A model generated the notes under the pieces. That model saw nothing but the letters and a program-made list of their open reading frames with translations. It was not told the DNA's origin and did no database searches. DNA of 64,000 nt from Takakia lepidozioides (Eukaryota; Streptophyta; Takakiopsida; Takakiales; Takakiaceae). Of this stretch, positions 44,102 to 56,962 are shown piece after piece; position 1 is the stretch's first letter, and every line of letters begins with the position of its first letter. The DNA lies in contig CM060732.1 in NCBI GenBank assembly GCA_030704615.1, forward strand, positions 930,001 to 994,000, given 5' to 3'. Position numbers and translations under genes: made by a program.

Positions 44102-46633
44102 CTTCAATCCTCCGCCTGACAGGGCGAGTCCGGACGTCCCCCTCTAGGTGTTCACCTCTGCGGTGCAGAGGCGTCCCTTTGATCTTCTCTCGCAATGCTG
44201 TCGCCCATTTCACTGGATTCTTGGACCTCGAAGCTGTTCGTACCAACAATTCCTCCCTGTCCGGCCCAAAGCCCCATTGTTTGCCGCTCAGGAACTTGTA
44301 GTACGTGGCTTGCTGCATGATTGCTCTGTCGATGTCCTCCGTTGTGGCCGTGACTACGTCCACCAGATGTGCGGCAGAAGACGCTCGCCAGGAGGAGTGG
44401 ACCGATTCTGCCATATTCGTGTTCGGCATGTCCGTGTCGGAATCCAAGCACCGCTCCTAGAAGGACACAAACAATGGTGAGGGACCAATCGAAATGTCCG
44501 TAACAGAAAGACAAATGAACGAAATTGACAGCAGCCTACCTCCCGCATGTACTGTCCGAACTGTCGATACCGAAAATGCCACCACCCCAACCAGTGCAAT
44601 GCTCCCAGATTGTTGTCTCCACTGCACCTGACGTGTTCCACCAAGCCTCGATGATAGCAAACTTAACCTCCGCGTCATCAAATGTGGGTGCATCCTTCCA
44701 CGCCGTACAAAGGACACGGTGTTCAGCCTGGAATGAGCTAGCAACAAATTTGGTAGTGTAGTGGGATAGACTCTGCATCCAATGGAATCCACAGGATCTC
44801 TCTTTCCCCTCCATTGGAACATTGGGGTCCTCACCGTACACACGCCGCACCGCTGCCCAGTTGGCCTGAGCGTTGTCTGCCATGAATCCCCTGAAATTGG
44901 GCTCTGGCAATCCCGCCCTTGCCATCTGCTCGTTTATGCCCTCCCACAGATGCATCTCGGACTGTGTGTCTCCCCCTTTCATCTCGCAGATTGCAATCGT
45001 CATGAGCCTCTTGGAGTGATAGTCATAAACATGCGCACCCATAGTCACCCACTGATGGTTTGTAATTCGCTTGATGTGATCAAACATCACCCAAGCATTC
45101 GACAAGTTTCCAGTTGTCATGCGAGTGACCAAGTCGACTCCACTCCCAGGCCCACACGTCGACATTTTGAAAATGTAACAACGATCGGATTCGCTGCCTT
45201 GCCCTGGAAACCTGCTACCTTGGATGTAGTCATATCCAGTCATTCGTTTCACCTCCAGGATTGAGTACATGTCCGACCCCCTGCCGAACTCCTGCTTGCA
45301 AGATACGATGTGATTCCGCACATTCGGACTACAAACGTGCGAGACGGACTCCAAGAGGTCACGCATCTCGTCTTCGGTCAAGGGCTCTCGGTCGGAACCA
45401 TCTTCAGACATGATTTTGCCAAGAGCAATCTTGTGGGCTGCCTTCAGCTGAATCTGCTTTGGTCTGGCTCCGGGGCTCAATTTCACCTCCTCTTTTATGA
45501 TGTCGTGTGCTTCCTGCACAGCCTCACGCATGTTGCCTCTCGCCAAGGGGTGGCAGTGGACCCCAACGTGTATGCAAGCTCTAGTCAAGTCCGGGAGCAA
45601 ATGGATTACGTAATATTGCTTGGCTCTGCACATGGACATGCACGTCGGTGGTTCTTTGCAATGTGCACACTTGAAAGAACCCGCAGGAGCTTGGCTGGAG
45701 ACAATGAATGGATGATGCGTTGTGCCAGTCCAATCCGTCTCGTTTCTCCGCCCTCCTTTGGAGAGAAAGTGGAAGCAGGTGGGATTGAGGCACCTCAGCT
45801 TCCCCGCACAGAGGACATATCGTACACGAACACCATCAGCAATTTTCGTGCTACTGGTCTTCGTCACACACCAGGGGTGTCCGTCATGCTTTCGATCCAT
45901 GTCTGTTAACATCCCGGAGGCTTTCTTTGACGAAGAAACAGGTGGAAACTCGAAGATGACATTGCCATCGACTTCGGGAGGCAGAAACGTTACCTTTCTG
46001 ACTGGGAATTTGGCATAGTCGAGAGCAGCCAGCTCGGAGCGAGAACCATCGAGGTGATGTTGTCGTAGGAGCTGCACAATGGACCGGGTTGGAGTTATGC
46101 TCGAGGGCACATGCGTAGCACCTACAGAGACGTCCATGCCGGATTTGAACGACCGTGTGGAGGACATGGGTACCTCAATGCAATCATCTTCCTCGTCGGA
46201 AATGTCGAATACGTCCACACGAGAAGCTATGGAGGGTCTTGACGGTCCAGGTCGGGAATGATTATCGTTGCATACCTCTCTGTTGGACAGTGGCCGCCTC
46301 TCGGTTTTCCCGGACTCCTTTGTGGATGGTGTGGGCAGCGACTGATTCGGAAAGGGAATGGGCATTCCCACAGCTCGGTACAGGATGGTGTCTGACGGGG
46401 GAACGTGCCATTCGATTCCGCAACCTCCGTCGTTACCTAGCACGACAATGGTCTCGTCAACCTGTCCAGGAACATCCTTCCTTTCTTCTTCCAAATAAAC
46501 TGTGCCCGGTTTGAGCTTGAATTTGGAACAAAGGTAAGTTTCAGTCACTCTGCAAAGTCCTCCCCTCGTTTGGGATCCAGGCTCTCCCAAGTTTGCGGAG
46601 GACAGCAACTATAGCGTAGGAATTCGGAGCCAT
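44102..46633 (-). pseudogene. Outer Mutator-like transposase, N-terminal part
   Basis: An uninterrupted 690-codon frame (46608-44536) gives the clearest view of this protein: LCAGKLRCLNPTCFHF, CAHCKEPPTCMSMCRAKQYY, a helical linker, MFDHIKRITNHQWVTMGAHV, ADNAQANWAAVRRVYG and CGFHWMQSLSHY. A frameshift near 44595 and an intron (about 44458-44541) lead to NTNMAESVHSSWRAS and then KIKGTPLHRRGEHLEGD. The frame is cut at 44102 by the inner copy's end. The remaining C-terminus is at 28616-29690. Confidence 0.75.
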
Positions 46634-47053
46634 CGAACACCGCACGGAGTTGGCAAGTGCGAGGTTCAGTATAGCGACAGACCAAGGCTCACAGCACCAT
46701 CTAAGTGGATGCGGAGTCCATCGACGATTGGAAGTCGCACATTGAAGTGGAAAGTATTGTTTCAAGCTACATGCATGAAGGTGGGAGGTTTGATTCCATA
46801 GCCAGTGAGTATGACAATGATGGCCGATTCGGCGACGAAATAACATCTCCTGACAGTTTCTCCTGAGGGTGGATCCAGCAGTATTCTCGGTGCAGACAGG
46901 AACGTTCGCACTGACAAGTGCCAGGACTGTGGTTAAAACGGTCAGACAACCAAGTTGTGCTCATCAAGACTGGCCGCAATTGTGTTGTTTCGGAACAATG
47001 CAACCCATTCAGGTTCCAGATTTCCCGTCCCGAGTGATTCTTTCGATTGCTGG
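46634..47053. other. Spacer between outer transposase start and array
   Basis: Counterpart of 34122-34547. No gene seen. Confidence 0.5.
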
Positions 47054-48690
47054 TGGACGGAAATACGGCGCCGCATTTCCGTATTGCATCTTGGTCATGC
47101 ACCAGAGCGACGGAAATTTTCCGTCCGGGGGAACCTTTATACTCTCCAGAACGGAAATGCGGCATTTCCATCCAGCAAGCACGGTATGTGAAGGTGAACG
47201 GAAATGCGGTACCGCATTTCCGTTCTGATTGAGATTTATGAAACGGGAACAGAAATGCGGCACCGCATTTCCGTCCGAGTCGCACTTTTCCGACATTTCA
47301 GAACGGAAATGCGGCGCCGCATTTCCATTTTGTATCTGATGCATGGAGCTGAGGGATAGAAATGCTGCAGCACATTTCCGTCCTTAAAAGACATTCATAC
47401 TCTCCAGAACGGAAATGCGGTACCGCATTTTCATTCACAAGCACGGTATGTGAAGGTGGAACGGAAATGCGGTACCGCATTTCCGAGAGACCGCATTTCC
47501 GTCCGAGTCGCACTTTTCGACATTCCAGAACGGAAATGCGGCGCCGCATTTCCATTTTGTATCTGATGCATGGAGCCGAGTGCGATTCCGACAGCTTCAT
47601 ACAGCGCAATTCCGACCGCTTGAGACATTCATACTATCCAGAAGGAAATGCGGCACGCATTTCCGTTCTGACTGAAAATCGTGAACCATCTGAACTAAAA
47701 TGCGGCAGTATTTCCATCCGAGTCGCACCTGCGGTACCGCATTTCCGTTCTGACTGAAAATCGTGAACCATCGGAACTGAAATGTTTCCATCCGAGTCGC
47801 ACCTCCCAACATTCCAGAACGGAATGTATTAGATTCAAAAGGGAAATGCGGCACCGCATTTCCGTTCTGATGAAATATCCTGAAACATCGGAACTGAAAT
47901 GCGGTACCGCATTTCCGTCGGAGTCGCACCTTCCGACATTCCAAAACGGAAATGCGGCGCCGCATTTCCGTTTGTATGTGAGGCATGGAGCTGTGGAACG
48001 AAAATGCGGCACGCATTTCCGCCAGCGTCAGACGTTAATACTCTACAGAACGGAAATGCGGTACCGCATTTCCATTCTGACTGAAAATCGTGCGCAACGG
48101 GAACAGAAATGCGGCACCGCATTTCCGTTCGAGTCGCACCTTCCGACATTCTAGAACGGAAATGCGGCGCCGCATTTCCGTTTTGTATATTGGGCCTGGA
48201 GCTGTGCTACGAAATGTGTTGCCGCATTTCCATCCATGTGAGACCTTCAACTTTCCACCGGAAATGCGGGATTTTCTGTCCAGGTGAGACCTCTATACTT
48301 TCCCGAACGGAAATGTGGCACGGCATTTCCATTCATCAACTAACGTATGTGAAGTGGGAACGGAAATGCGGTTTTTATTGAAAATCATGAACCACGGGAA
48401 CTGAAATGTTGTGCCTCATTCCCGTCCCAATCGCACCTTTCGACATTCCAGAACGGAAATGCGGCGCCGCATTTCCCTTTTGAATCTCATACATGGAGCT
48501 GTGGGACGGAAATGCGGCACCGTATTTCCGTTCAACAACTAAGGTATGTGAAGGTGGAACGGAAATGCGGTGCCGCATTTTCTTCCAACAAGTACGGATG
48601 TGTAGCTTCGTGATGGTACTTAACGGAAATGCGGCGCCGCATTCGCATTTTCGCTCCAACTCATCAGACGCTGGGACGGAAATGCCTTGA
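47054..48690. repeat. Outer palindrome array 1
   Basis: Same array as 34548-36100 with the same order of spacers. Many palindromes have lost their centre (for example near 47114, 47157, 47650, 47703 and 47785), leaving short GGAAAT..TTTCC remnants. One extra palindrome-spacer block near 48370-48480 is absent from the inner copy. Confidence 0.88.
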
Positions 48691-48978
48691 AATGTGAACA
48701 CGTGGAGCAACGGAATTGCTGCACATGTCGGCACTCTATCTGACTGAAGGGGCATGAGGCGGCGCGGCCTGACCGTTGGATAATGATGTTTGTTTTTCGG
48801 ACGGCAGGCGTACCCTCAACGATTCGAATTTCGTAATGACGCAAACTCCACGAGGAGACACTTTCGTCCAACCCTTTCGAACCCAAGTGGTGCATCACCG
48901 CCGTTTCATCTACTTTTGTCGTGTCTCCTCAGTCACCCCTCTCGCGCCCTTTCCATCTGCACTCTTTGCCCTTTTCCC

Positions 48979-51900
48979 TCTCTCTGTTCTTCTTATGCTC
49001 GAACCTGAGAGGGGGGGAGTTCGTGCACCAGACAGGAGACCTCGTCGCAAGCTCCGGAAATTATACTTCGGACGTAGGCCAATGCCGAAGGGGAGGAAGC
49101 AGATGCGTCTACAGGAGGAGATTGCCATCTCCGAGCAGCAGGCCACTCAGGCAACCCAGCCACCAGTGAGAGCTCCATGCGATCGGGCTGCGCGCAGCTG
49201 ATCGAGCACCGAACCCCCCCCATTTTGCTTCTGTAATTCTTAGACTGAATGCTAGGAGACTTGAATGCAGAACATGTTTGCATGCCTAACAGGAAAGGTG
49301 GACGTGCTGGAGGGATCGCAGGAATCCGAAGAGCCGCAGGAAGAGTCCGAGGAGCTAGCTGCAGCACGTACACCCACCCGATCCCCGAGCGCGGGTATTC
49401 CTGCCGGGCCTAGCCCTCTGCGATTCAAAGACGCGTCTTCGAAGGGCAAGTTCAAAGTCCCAGAGATCGACTCGCGTTCTTCGGTCATGGAGAATCGCCA
49501 GCAGGGGTCGGGCCCTTCTCCAGCAAAGTCGAAGAAGAAGCAGCCCGTCCCTCTACTGGCTTCTGAACCGGCTCAGGCCGATTCACCCCCCCAACGCGAA
49601 TGAAGCAGCAGGGTAGAAGACAGATTCAATTGCAGCAGACACCTTCACCTGCAAGGATGAGGAAGCAGAAGGCAATCAGGGCGACGGCCGAACAATCTCC
49701 CGCAAAACCGCTTCCACGAGCTGAAGCTCAGTTCCTGGAGGATTTCCCGCCTGCAGATGTTGGGGCCGACTCTGCTGCAGCGAAGGCAATGGGATCGACC
49801 GTTGATCTCGATTTGGTACCGGAGGAGGGTGCTGCCGCTGAACGTTCGCAAGACCTCACCACCGATGAGCAAGCAGGCCCGGAGGAGGCCTCTGCAATGG
49901 CAGAATTGCCCGCACACAGGCCCCAGAGTGCAGCTCCAGTTGAGGATGCTCCAGCTGCTCAGCCACTACCGGCACCTACAGACATGTCTCCGGAGGATTT
50001 CAAAAGTGCAGCGGATAAAATGTTGGAGGAGACACACAGTAGCATTGGCAGAGTTCTGGGCAGCAGGGTATTCCAGCGGACTCTTCGAATCCCACTCTGT
50101 CGCATGGTCTCCCTTCCCATCGTCAGGCAGGCCCTTCCCGGAGATGTGGATAAGCTCAAGTTCGCATTTCGAGAAGGGTACCGTCTGGGATCGGCAGCGT
50201 TTTACGTTTCCATTGAGAATGAGGACGGCGAAACTCGTGGACCCACTGCCGATGAATTGTCAACGTGGGATACCCACTGGCACACTCGCAACCACGAATT
50301 CGAGGCGACGCTGAAGGGTGATCCAGACTTCGGCCATATGTCGGGTAAAATGTTCTTTGTGTGGGACGGGAATCACCGACTTCTCGCCTGGTGGGAGTAC
50401 ATCAAGCAGAACCATGCCAAGCACATTGGCTGGCATTACATGGTGGAGTGTGTCATCCTCAAGGTGAAGGCGGCAGACTCCTCCCTGCTCAAGAATGCCA
50501 TGGCGGACCTCAACTCGTAAGATACTCATACCCTCCCTAGCACGTTCGAAATGCGGTGCCGCATTTCGGTTTCCATTCTGGTTTGTTTCCGTGCTTCCGT
50601 GTACTGAACTGGAGAGTGTGCCTTGCAGGGTCACTGAGAATGCGTACGTGCATACCCACATGGCACATATGCTGTACAGGGTGAGGAAAACTGGTCTCAC
50701 TGATCCGCAGATGTTTGCGGAAATGCTGGAGCCCGAGCTCATTCAGAAAGCCGTTGCAAAAACAGACCGGACATGGTATCGTCTCACTATGGATGGAATG
50801 GTGGAGGTGATATACGAAGTAAGTCGTCTCCAATTTCCCTCTGCTCATCCTTCCCCAATTTCAGTAATGTTTCCACATGAATCGAATGTAACGCTTCTGC
50901 ATGTTTTTGTTGGCAGTCAAACATCAAGCTGGATTTGGCCCATGCCAAACGCTTCTTCATGGAAAGTGAGGGGCAGGTCAAAACGTTGCAGTCATTGACT
51001 GAGCACTTGAAGGAAGCCGGTGTCAAGTCCAGAACCAAATACAAGTCAAAGCTTGTGAAGCTGGTGGCAATTGCAGATCCGGCACTTGGAAAGGACTTCA
51101 TCCCCGAGATTGCAAAACACTATTCTCGGGCCATGCAGCCGACCATGCAATTGGAGAAACTGCATCACCTCTCAACGGCATGTGTGGAGGCGAAAGAGAA
51201 GGTGAGGTTTCAATGCACTGAAGTTCCTTCCTAGCAATAGCCACTCTCTTCCAGCTCCTGACATTGGATCGGAAATGGCAGACACGGTGGCTGTCGATCT
51301 GGAATGCATCCGAGAGCATAAGGACAATGTGGTCTTTTCCACTGGAAGTTTCCGACCCTGCAGTGGATGTGTGGCTCAACCGTATGACTTGGTGGTTCCA
51401 GGTAATTCAAGGTACTTCCCCAGATTTGCTTTTCTGACATGAATTCCCTGAACTGCTACGTGACAATGCATTTGGGAATCGCAGGTAATGTCGAATGCGA
51501 AGGAGCAAGTCGTAATGCACACAAATTCGTTCGGCTTGTACGTCAAATGGGATGGAACACAGACATTGGAAGACTACGTGACACGTTTCAGATGTGCGTA
51601 CAAGGACAACCTTTTCGCCAGAGAGCTACAGACAGCAAGAAGGAGCGTGGAGTTTACACATCAGGAGGGAGCGGGGAAAGCTGCAATGCGAATTGTTTAC
51701 AGGTGAAGCACAGCTGCCCTTGTATGCGAAGCCTGGTTACGAGGTTTGTCTCGGAAATGCGGCACCGCATTCGCATTTTATGTTTTCGGTGGCACTCTGC
51801 CAGTAGGTTGGTCTCAACTTTTGCTCACGCATGCTGACTGCCTTGCAGGTATATGAAATACGTGCTCCTTCAGACAGGGGCCCTGGCTCAAGAGCCCCCG

Positions 51901-54190
51901 TTCTTCATGGCTTGGACCGTGGCGGGCCCAAGCTGTGTCTACACACCCGAGATGCAGAAACAATGGCATCCCGCGCATCTCGTTGGATGCCCGTGGTACC
52001 TGGACATGTCTGGCGGTATTGTTGACGAGTCTGAGAAAGATCTGCACGCCTTGGCAGAAGAGAAGAGAAAGGAAAGACGTGTCCCTGCTGGGCCAAAGTC
52101 GGCAAAGGAATCTGCTGCTCTGGAAGAATCCAGAAAGGCAGCTGAGATGGCACAAAAGACGGTGGATGCAGCTGTGCAGGCCCAACAGAAGGGGTCGAAG
52201 AAGAGGACTCGCCAGCAAGGAGCAGCTGTTGTGACACCAAAACGAAGAAGCAGAAACAGCCTGTTCAGGAAGAGGGTGAGGAAGAGGACTCCGATGGAGA
52301 CTTTGCAACCAGCCCACCCCCCCAAACGCAGGCTGCCTCCCCTGTGCCCACCGTTGTCACGAGGCACGAGAACTGGCTCGGCAAAGAAGGCACTCTTCAA
52401 CCCCCCAGGGGGGCACCCTTTCGAGCCGGTGAAATGAAGAGGCCGAAAGTGGCTCCCGAAACTGTAGTCCAGTGTGTAAATGAGAGTTTCTTGGCGGCTT
52501 TGGATGGACGGGCAGCCAAGTTGGCATACATGAAGACCATGGAGGGTCTGAAGGGCAGAGCACTGAAGAAGGCGACTGCCGAAGAGCCTTCCGACACCCC
52601 AGGATTTCAGAATATGGTCTCGTTCTTTGAGAGGGTGTGTGCAGACAAGGATTGTAGGAGGGGCGGAAATGCCACCGAGTGGTCTTGCGATATGATCATC
52701 TTGGATATTCCGGACGGAGAGCCTGTGGAAGGACTGCAAGCTTTGCCATCTTGGAACAGGTACTCGGAGGACTTTTGGAAGAAAGGATTCGGGCTTGCCC
52801 GCATGGTGTTGGACGACAGAGGCTGTGTGGTTGTCCTGGCGAGCAGAGGAAAAAACACTCAGACAGGAATTGCGAAGTGGACCCGCAAGAGCGCCGTCCC
52901 GATTCTGAAAAAGAAGTGGACGTGCATCAACACACTGGGGCCTTCGGTCGGAAGGGAAGAAGGTGATTACGACACTGGCACTCGTCCATTCATTTGCTTG
53001 GGTGTTTTCAAATGCGGTGCCGCATTCGGTTTCTAATCGTTTTCCCCCTGTGTATGCAGACGAAGCAGTTCGATGCACTGCTTTGTGAAGGAGAACTCCA
53101 CCTTTGCTTTCCGGAAGGAGGGAGGAAAGGTTGACCCGAACTGCGACCCACTCGATTACGACGTTCTGTTCAACAACGTTCCCAAGGAACTTCTCCCTCA
53201 TAGCCTCACTTCAACGGAACCCCTGCGGTACTCACGGACTCGGAGCCCTGCCTTCATTCAGACAATTATGGAGACATGCACAGACGTGGAGGGCACAGTG
53301 CTCGACCTCATCTGTGGGACAGGTGCAGAATCTTGATCTATGCTGTTCTGCAAATTCTCGTTAGGATGTAGTTCGCAACATCTGAAGCGCCATGTGGTAA
53401 TGTGTGGATGGCATTGTAACAGGTGCCTCAATGTGGGCTGGGCGGTTTTCCGACCGGCACCTCTTTGCCTACGAGGAGGATTCATCCGTGTGGGGATCCC
53501 ATCTGGAGGGGCTGCAACGGAATGTGAAGGCTCCCCGACAGAGCGGAAGTCTCCTCGGATTCGTCGGAGTCCGAGGAAGACACAGTGGACATTGATGCGG
53601 AGGAGAACCCGGAATACGAGTGAGTGCAAACATTGTAAGTTTGCAAAGCCTTCTGGGTCATTTATGTCAAACGAATTTCCCGACTGTGGTTCTCATTAGT
53701 CTCGTTGATGATTGTCATGTGCAGGATTGCAGGGTCCGGGTCGAAACATGTAGGGCCTACACTTCCTGCCAGGAAGAATGTCCCGTTCTTTGCGAGGGCC
53801 GACTTCATGACGAGCCCGGTGAGGGACTACTCCCTTCCTAGTTATGCAGCTAAACTCGCAAATACAGCGATTAGAAGAAGTGAGAATCCCAGTAAAGTAG
53901 AGCAGATTTTGGAGAGGGCTAGGGAGGACAGAAGGATAAGGAAAGAGTTGGCAGCAGCTCAGACAGGTAGACGGGTACGAAAGTACATATGTGATTCAGC
54001 GATGAGAGCGACGCAGACAGGGAGGAAGACGACCCAACGGAGGTGAGATGGACAGTTCCGCAAGGGGAAGATGGGATTTTCGAAAGCCTGGCCAACGAGC
54101 AGTCCGCTGGAGATGAGAGAGGCACTGAGGGGTGGAGGAGGAGCAGGACAGTCTAGAACAGGATGAGGATTCGGATGATTTTCAAGATTA
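48979..54190 (+). pseudogene. ParB-like plus amino-methyltransferase-like gene, outer copy
   Basis: Same exon series as the inner copy. The ParB-like exon (to 50518) is better preserved: one 306-codon frame (49600-50520) contains the whole domain including MFFVWDGNHRLLAWWEYIKQ. Breaks here are a shift in a C-run near 49588, a missing AAC-type segment near 52235-52260, loss of a base near 52430, and small indels near 52940, 53075, 53325, 53530 and 54000. Most are at other places than the breaks of the inner copy. The final exon ends in the acidic EDSDDFQD at about 54190. Introns carry the same palindromes (50549, 51753, 53010). Confidence 0.7.
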
Positions 54191-54374
54191 ATAGAATTTT
54201 AATGAAGTCTCTGTAAATGTAAATTCTCTTCCAGAGTATATAAAGGAAATTCTGCCCGACATTCGTGACCCCTCTCCAGTGTGCATTCCAGCCACACAAT
54301 CGCCCAAACCACGACGCTCCCAAAATCAGAAATGGGGCATTTCCAAAATTTTGGCAACTCTAAGAACCTCTTTT

Positions 54375-54995
54375 GGAAATGCGGCACCGCATTTCCAAAA
54401 CAGGGGAGGGACTAAATTTTCCATTTCAATGTTGGCATAGTAAAAAGTAATCTGAATTGGAAATGCGGTGCCGCATTTCCAAAATTTCCTTTGTCCACAC
54501 GCCAGTTTTGGCCTCTCCCGCTCATTGCATGGATGCCACCACGCTTACAGAGGTCGAACAAGAGGTCGAACAAGGAGGTCGATGGCGGGATTGAAAATGC
54601 GGTGCCGCATTTCCATATTGGGGATGGTCGTTGTTCGAACTGCAGGCCCATCAGCAAAAATTGGCACCGCATTCCATTGTAAAAAAAAGTCGATGACGGA
54701 CATGGAAATGCGGCGCCGCATTTCCAGAACGGACATCGCAATTTGTCCATTTGCAGACCCTCTCTCGGAAATGCGGTAACGCATTCCATCGCGCTGGTCG
54801 GAAATGTCACACTTTTCGAAGTGTTGGACGGAAATGCGGCACCGCATTCCCTTGTCCAAAAGAAGTTTCCATTGCCAAGCTGGAAATGCGTCGCCGCATT
54901 TGCAATGCCAACCTCGTTTTCTGATCAATTTATAGACCCGTGTTGGTATTTCGTGTACCTGGACGGAAATGATGCACCGCATTTACATGTGACAT
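54375..54995. repeat. Outer palindrome array 2
   Basis: Counterpart of 41815-42440 with the same palindromes in the same order. An 11-base unit GAGGTCGAACA repeats near 54550. Confidence 0.85.
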
Positions 54996-55261
54996 GGAAA
55001 TGGACCAGAATTATTTCAATGTCCGACATGGCGTTACTCTGGTATATTCTTGACACATGACTCACATACCGGTTACTCTGCTATATTCATCCGGACAGAC
55101 ACATTGTAGAAATGAGACATCAAATTGTAAACAGTGGGCCAATTCCGACAGTTATTCAACACAATGAAACACAATCATACAAAGTGAGGTACGATGGGTT
55201 TATTGATCGGACACGATGTCTCACATTTACCAACTGCAGACAAAACTAAGCCCTTCCTCCT

Positions 55262-55972
55262 CTACATGGGCTTCACCAAGTCGACGGAACTTCGATACCT
55301 CAAAACAAGCTCATCACTGCTGCGGCACCTCGAGGTAAACTGCAATTCGGTCGTTCTGCTGCCCTTGCTGGAGCCGACGACAATGTCATGTCCATCAATG
55401 ATACCACCATCATACATTGACAAGGTCACTGTGGGCCTCATGTGCCCGTGCGATTCGTCTTCGCAACTCAGCCGAATGTCTCCATACACTGGAAGAGCGG
55501 AGTGATCTGCACGTATATAGTTTTCCCCGGTGCCGTCCTCCCTGGTCCACTGGCAGCAGTTCCAGCGCCAAAGCGAGGCCGTGCGTGATCTGTCCGGCAT
55601 CCCTTTCCAGCTTGGTATATCGAGGTCAACAATTTTCAGGACCCACGGACCGCATTGACCCTCGCCCTCACCTCGCTCAAAGCGGTAATAGCCCTCCAGA
55701 TACTCCATTGCGCGCAAAGACTCTTGCTTGATTCCAGCAGCGTCTGTGAAAACAGAGAGCCAGACAATGATGTCTCCTGATTCTGGTTTGAACATAGCAT
55801 AATCGTGGCCATGATAAGGGCAGTCGGCTGGATTTCGGCGGCACGGCATCCTTGAAAAAGAGTAGCGGAGTACGCTCAATGACAGCAGCTCCCGGATGGA
55901 GGAGGAGCAGCGCGGTGGCTGGAAAAAGTTCAAGCTAACGCTGCAATTCCTCACAAACACTCCAGGGCACAT
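55262..55972 (-). CDS. Gene Y, paralogue of gene X, unknown function
   Basis: An uninterrupted 236-codon minus-strand frame. It shares blocks with gene X: SRMPCRRNPADCPYHGHDYA, SGDIIVWLSVF, ASLWRWNCCQWTRED, YGDIRLSCEDE and YDGGIIDGHDIVVGSS. It is therefore a diverged duplicate facing the other way, its ATG only about 25 bases from the first recognised exon of gene X. It is present only in the outer copy. The inner copy has a deletion of about 770 bases here (between 42620 and 42645). No known family. It is the only cargo gene in Element B without a visible break. Confidence 0.6.
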   Translation of the reverse strand: MCPGVFVRNCSVSLNFFQPPRCSSSIRELLSLSVLRYSFSRMPCRRNPADCPYHGHDYAMFKPESGDIIVWLSVFTDAAGIKQESLRAMEYLEGYYRFERGEGEGQCGPWVLKIVDLDIPSWKGMPDRSRTASLWRWNCCQWTREDGTGENYIRADHSALPVYGDIRLSCEDESHGHMRPTVTLSMYDGGIIDGHDIVVGSSKGSRTTELQFTSRCRSSDELVLRYRSSVDLVKPM

Positions 55973-55993
55973 TTAAATTTCCCCCCTACAGGA

Positions 55994-56962
55994 TCCTGGA
56001 CCGATGAAGATTGGCTGCTGCATGAATGTAGCCGTTTCAGTTTCCTACCCTGCCATGCAAACTATGGGCAGTCACTGCCAGGTGGGCCGATAGCCACTGG
56101 ACACGACGAAGTCCATCCCCTCTTCGATGTAAATGCGGCGCCGAATTTCCATCCGGGGGGATGGACTTCGGTGGCAGATCTCAAACTATAACTTGTTGAT
56201 GAGAAAGATGTATGGGTTCATCCACCGCTGGCGTGATGAACACGTTCCACCTCCGTCGGTGGGTACGTGTGACCCAGATGCTCCATTATTGGAGGCCGGA
56301 CTGCTCTTCCGCTTCGTATCATTTCCAAAATCTAAGGGCTTCGTAGCTGTCCGCAAGGTCATCGGCATCCAAGTCGTCCTCAGGTCCTCCTTTGCAAGGA
56401 TGCCGTGCTTCCGGAACCGGGACGACTGCCCCTTTGGAGGCATCGATTATGCAATGTATTCGGCCACATCGGGAGACATTGTTATCTGGTACACAGATTA
56501 CACAGAAGATACTGGTTCGATTGTGGAAACATTGGTGGCTTTTGAGTATATCGTAGGCCACTACGCCTTCGAGCGGGGTGACGATCTTGGTCTGAGGAGT
56601 CCGTGCTCCTGCGCATCCTCGATTCCGATTTTCCCAGCTACGACGGTCACCCATGCAGAAGAAGGCGCACTGCTATGCTGTTGCGGTGGAACTGCTGCCA
56701 CTGGACGTGGGTGGACTCCATCGGAGAGACCTATTCTCCTCGAGGAGTGCGCTCCTCTTCTCCATTGTATGGGGACATTCGCATTGGTGTGGACGACGAA
56801 AACGTGAAGATTTCCATATTCGATGGTGGTATGATTGAAGGGCAGGACATTGTGGTGAACATCACTAGGGGCGGTACAACGGCTGCAATCGACTTTACAT
56901 GGAGGAGCCCCATGACTCATGAGCTAGTTCTGAGAGCAGTCGAAGTCCCATTGACAACGTGA
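55994..56962 (+). pseudogene. Gene X, outer copy, unknown function
   Basis: As the inner copy, starting after a CCCTACAG acceptor. The early part is in frame through TGHDEVHPLFDVNAAPNFHP, where the palindrome-like DNA is coding. An extra G in a G-run near 56155 and a lost G near 56605 shift the frame. It ends with VEVPLTT at the TGA at 56960-56962. Comparison of the two copies supports one gene of about 320 residues. Confidence 0.6.
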
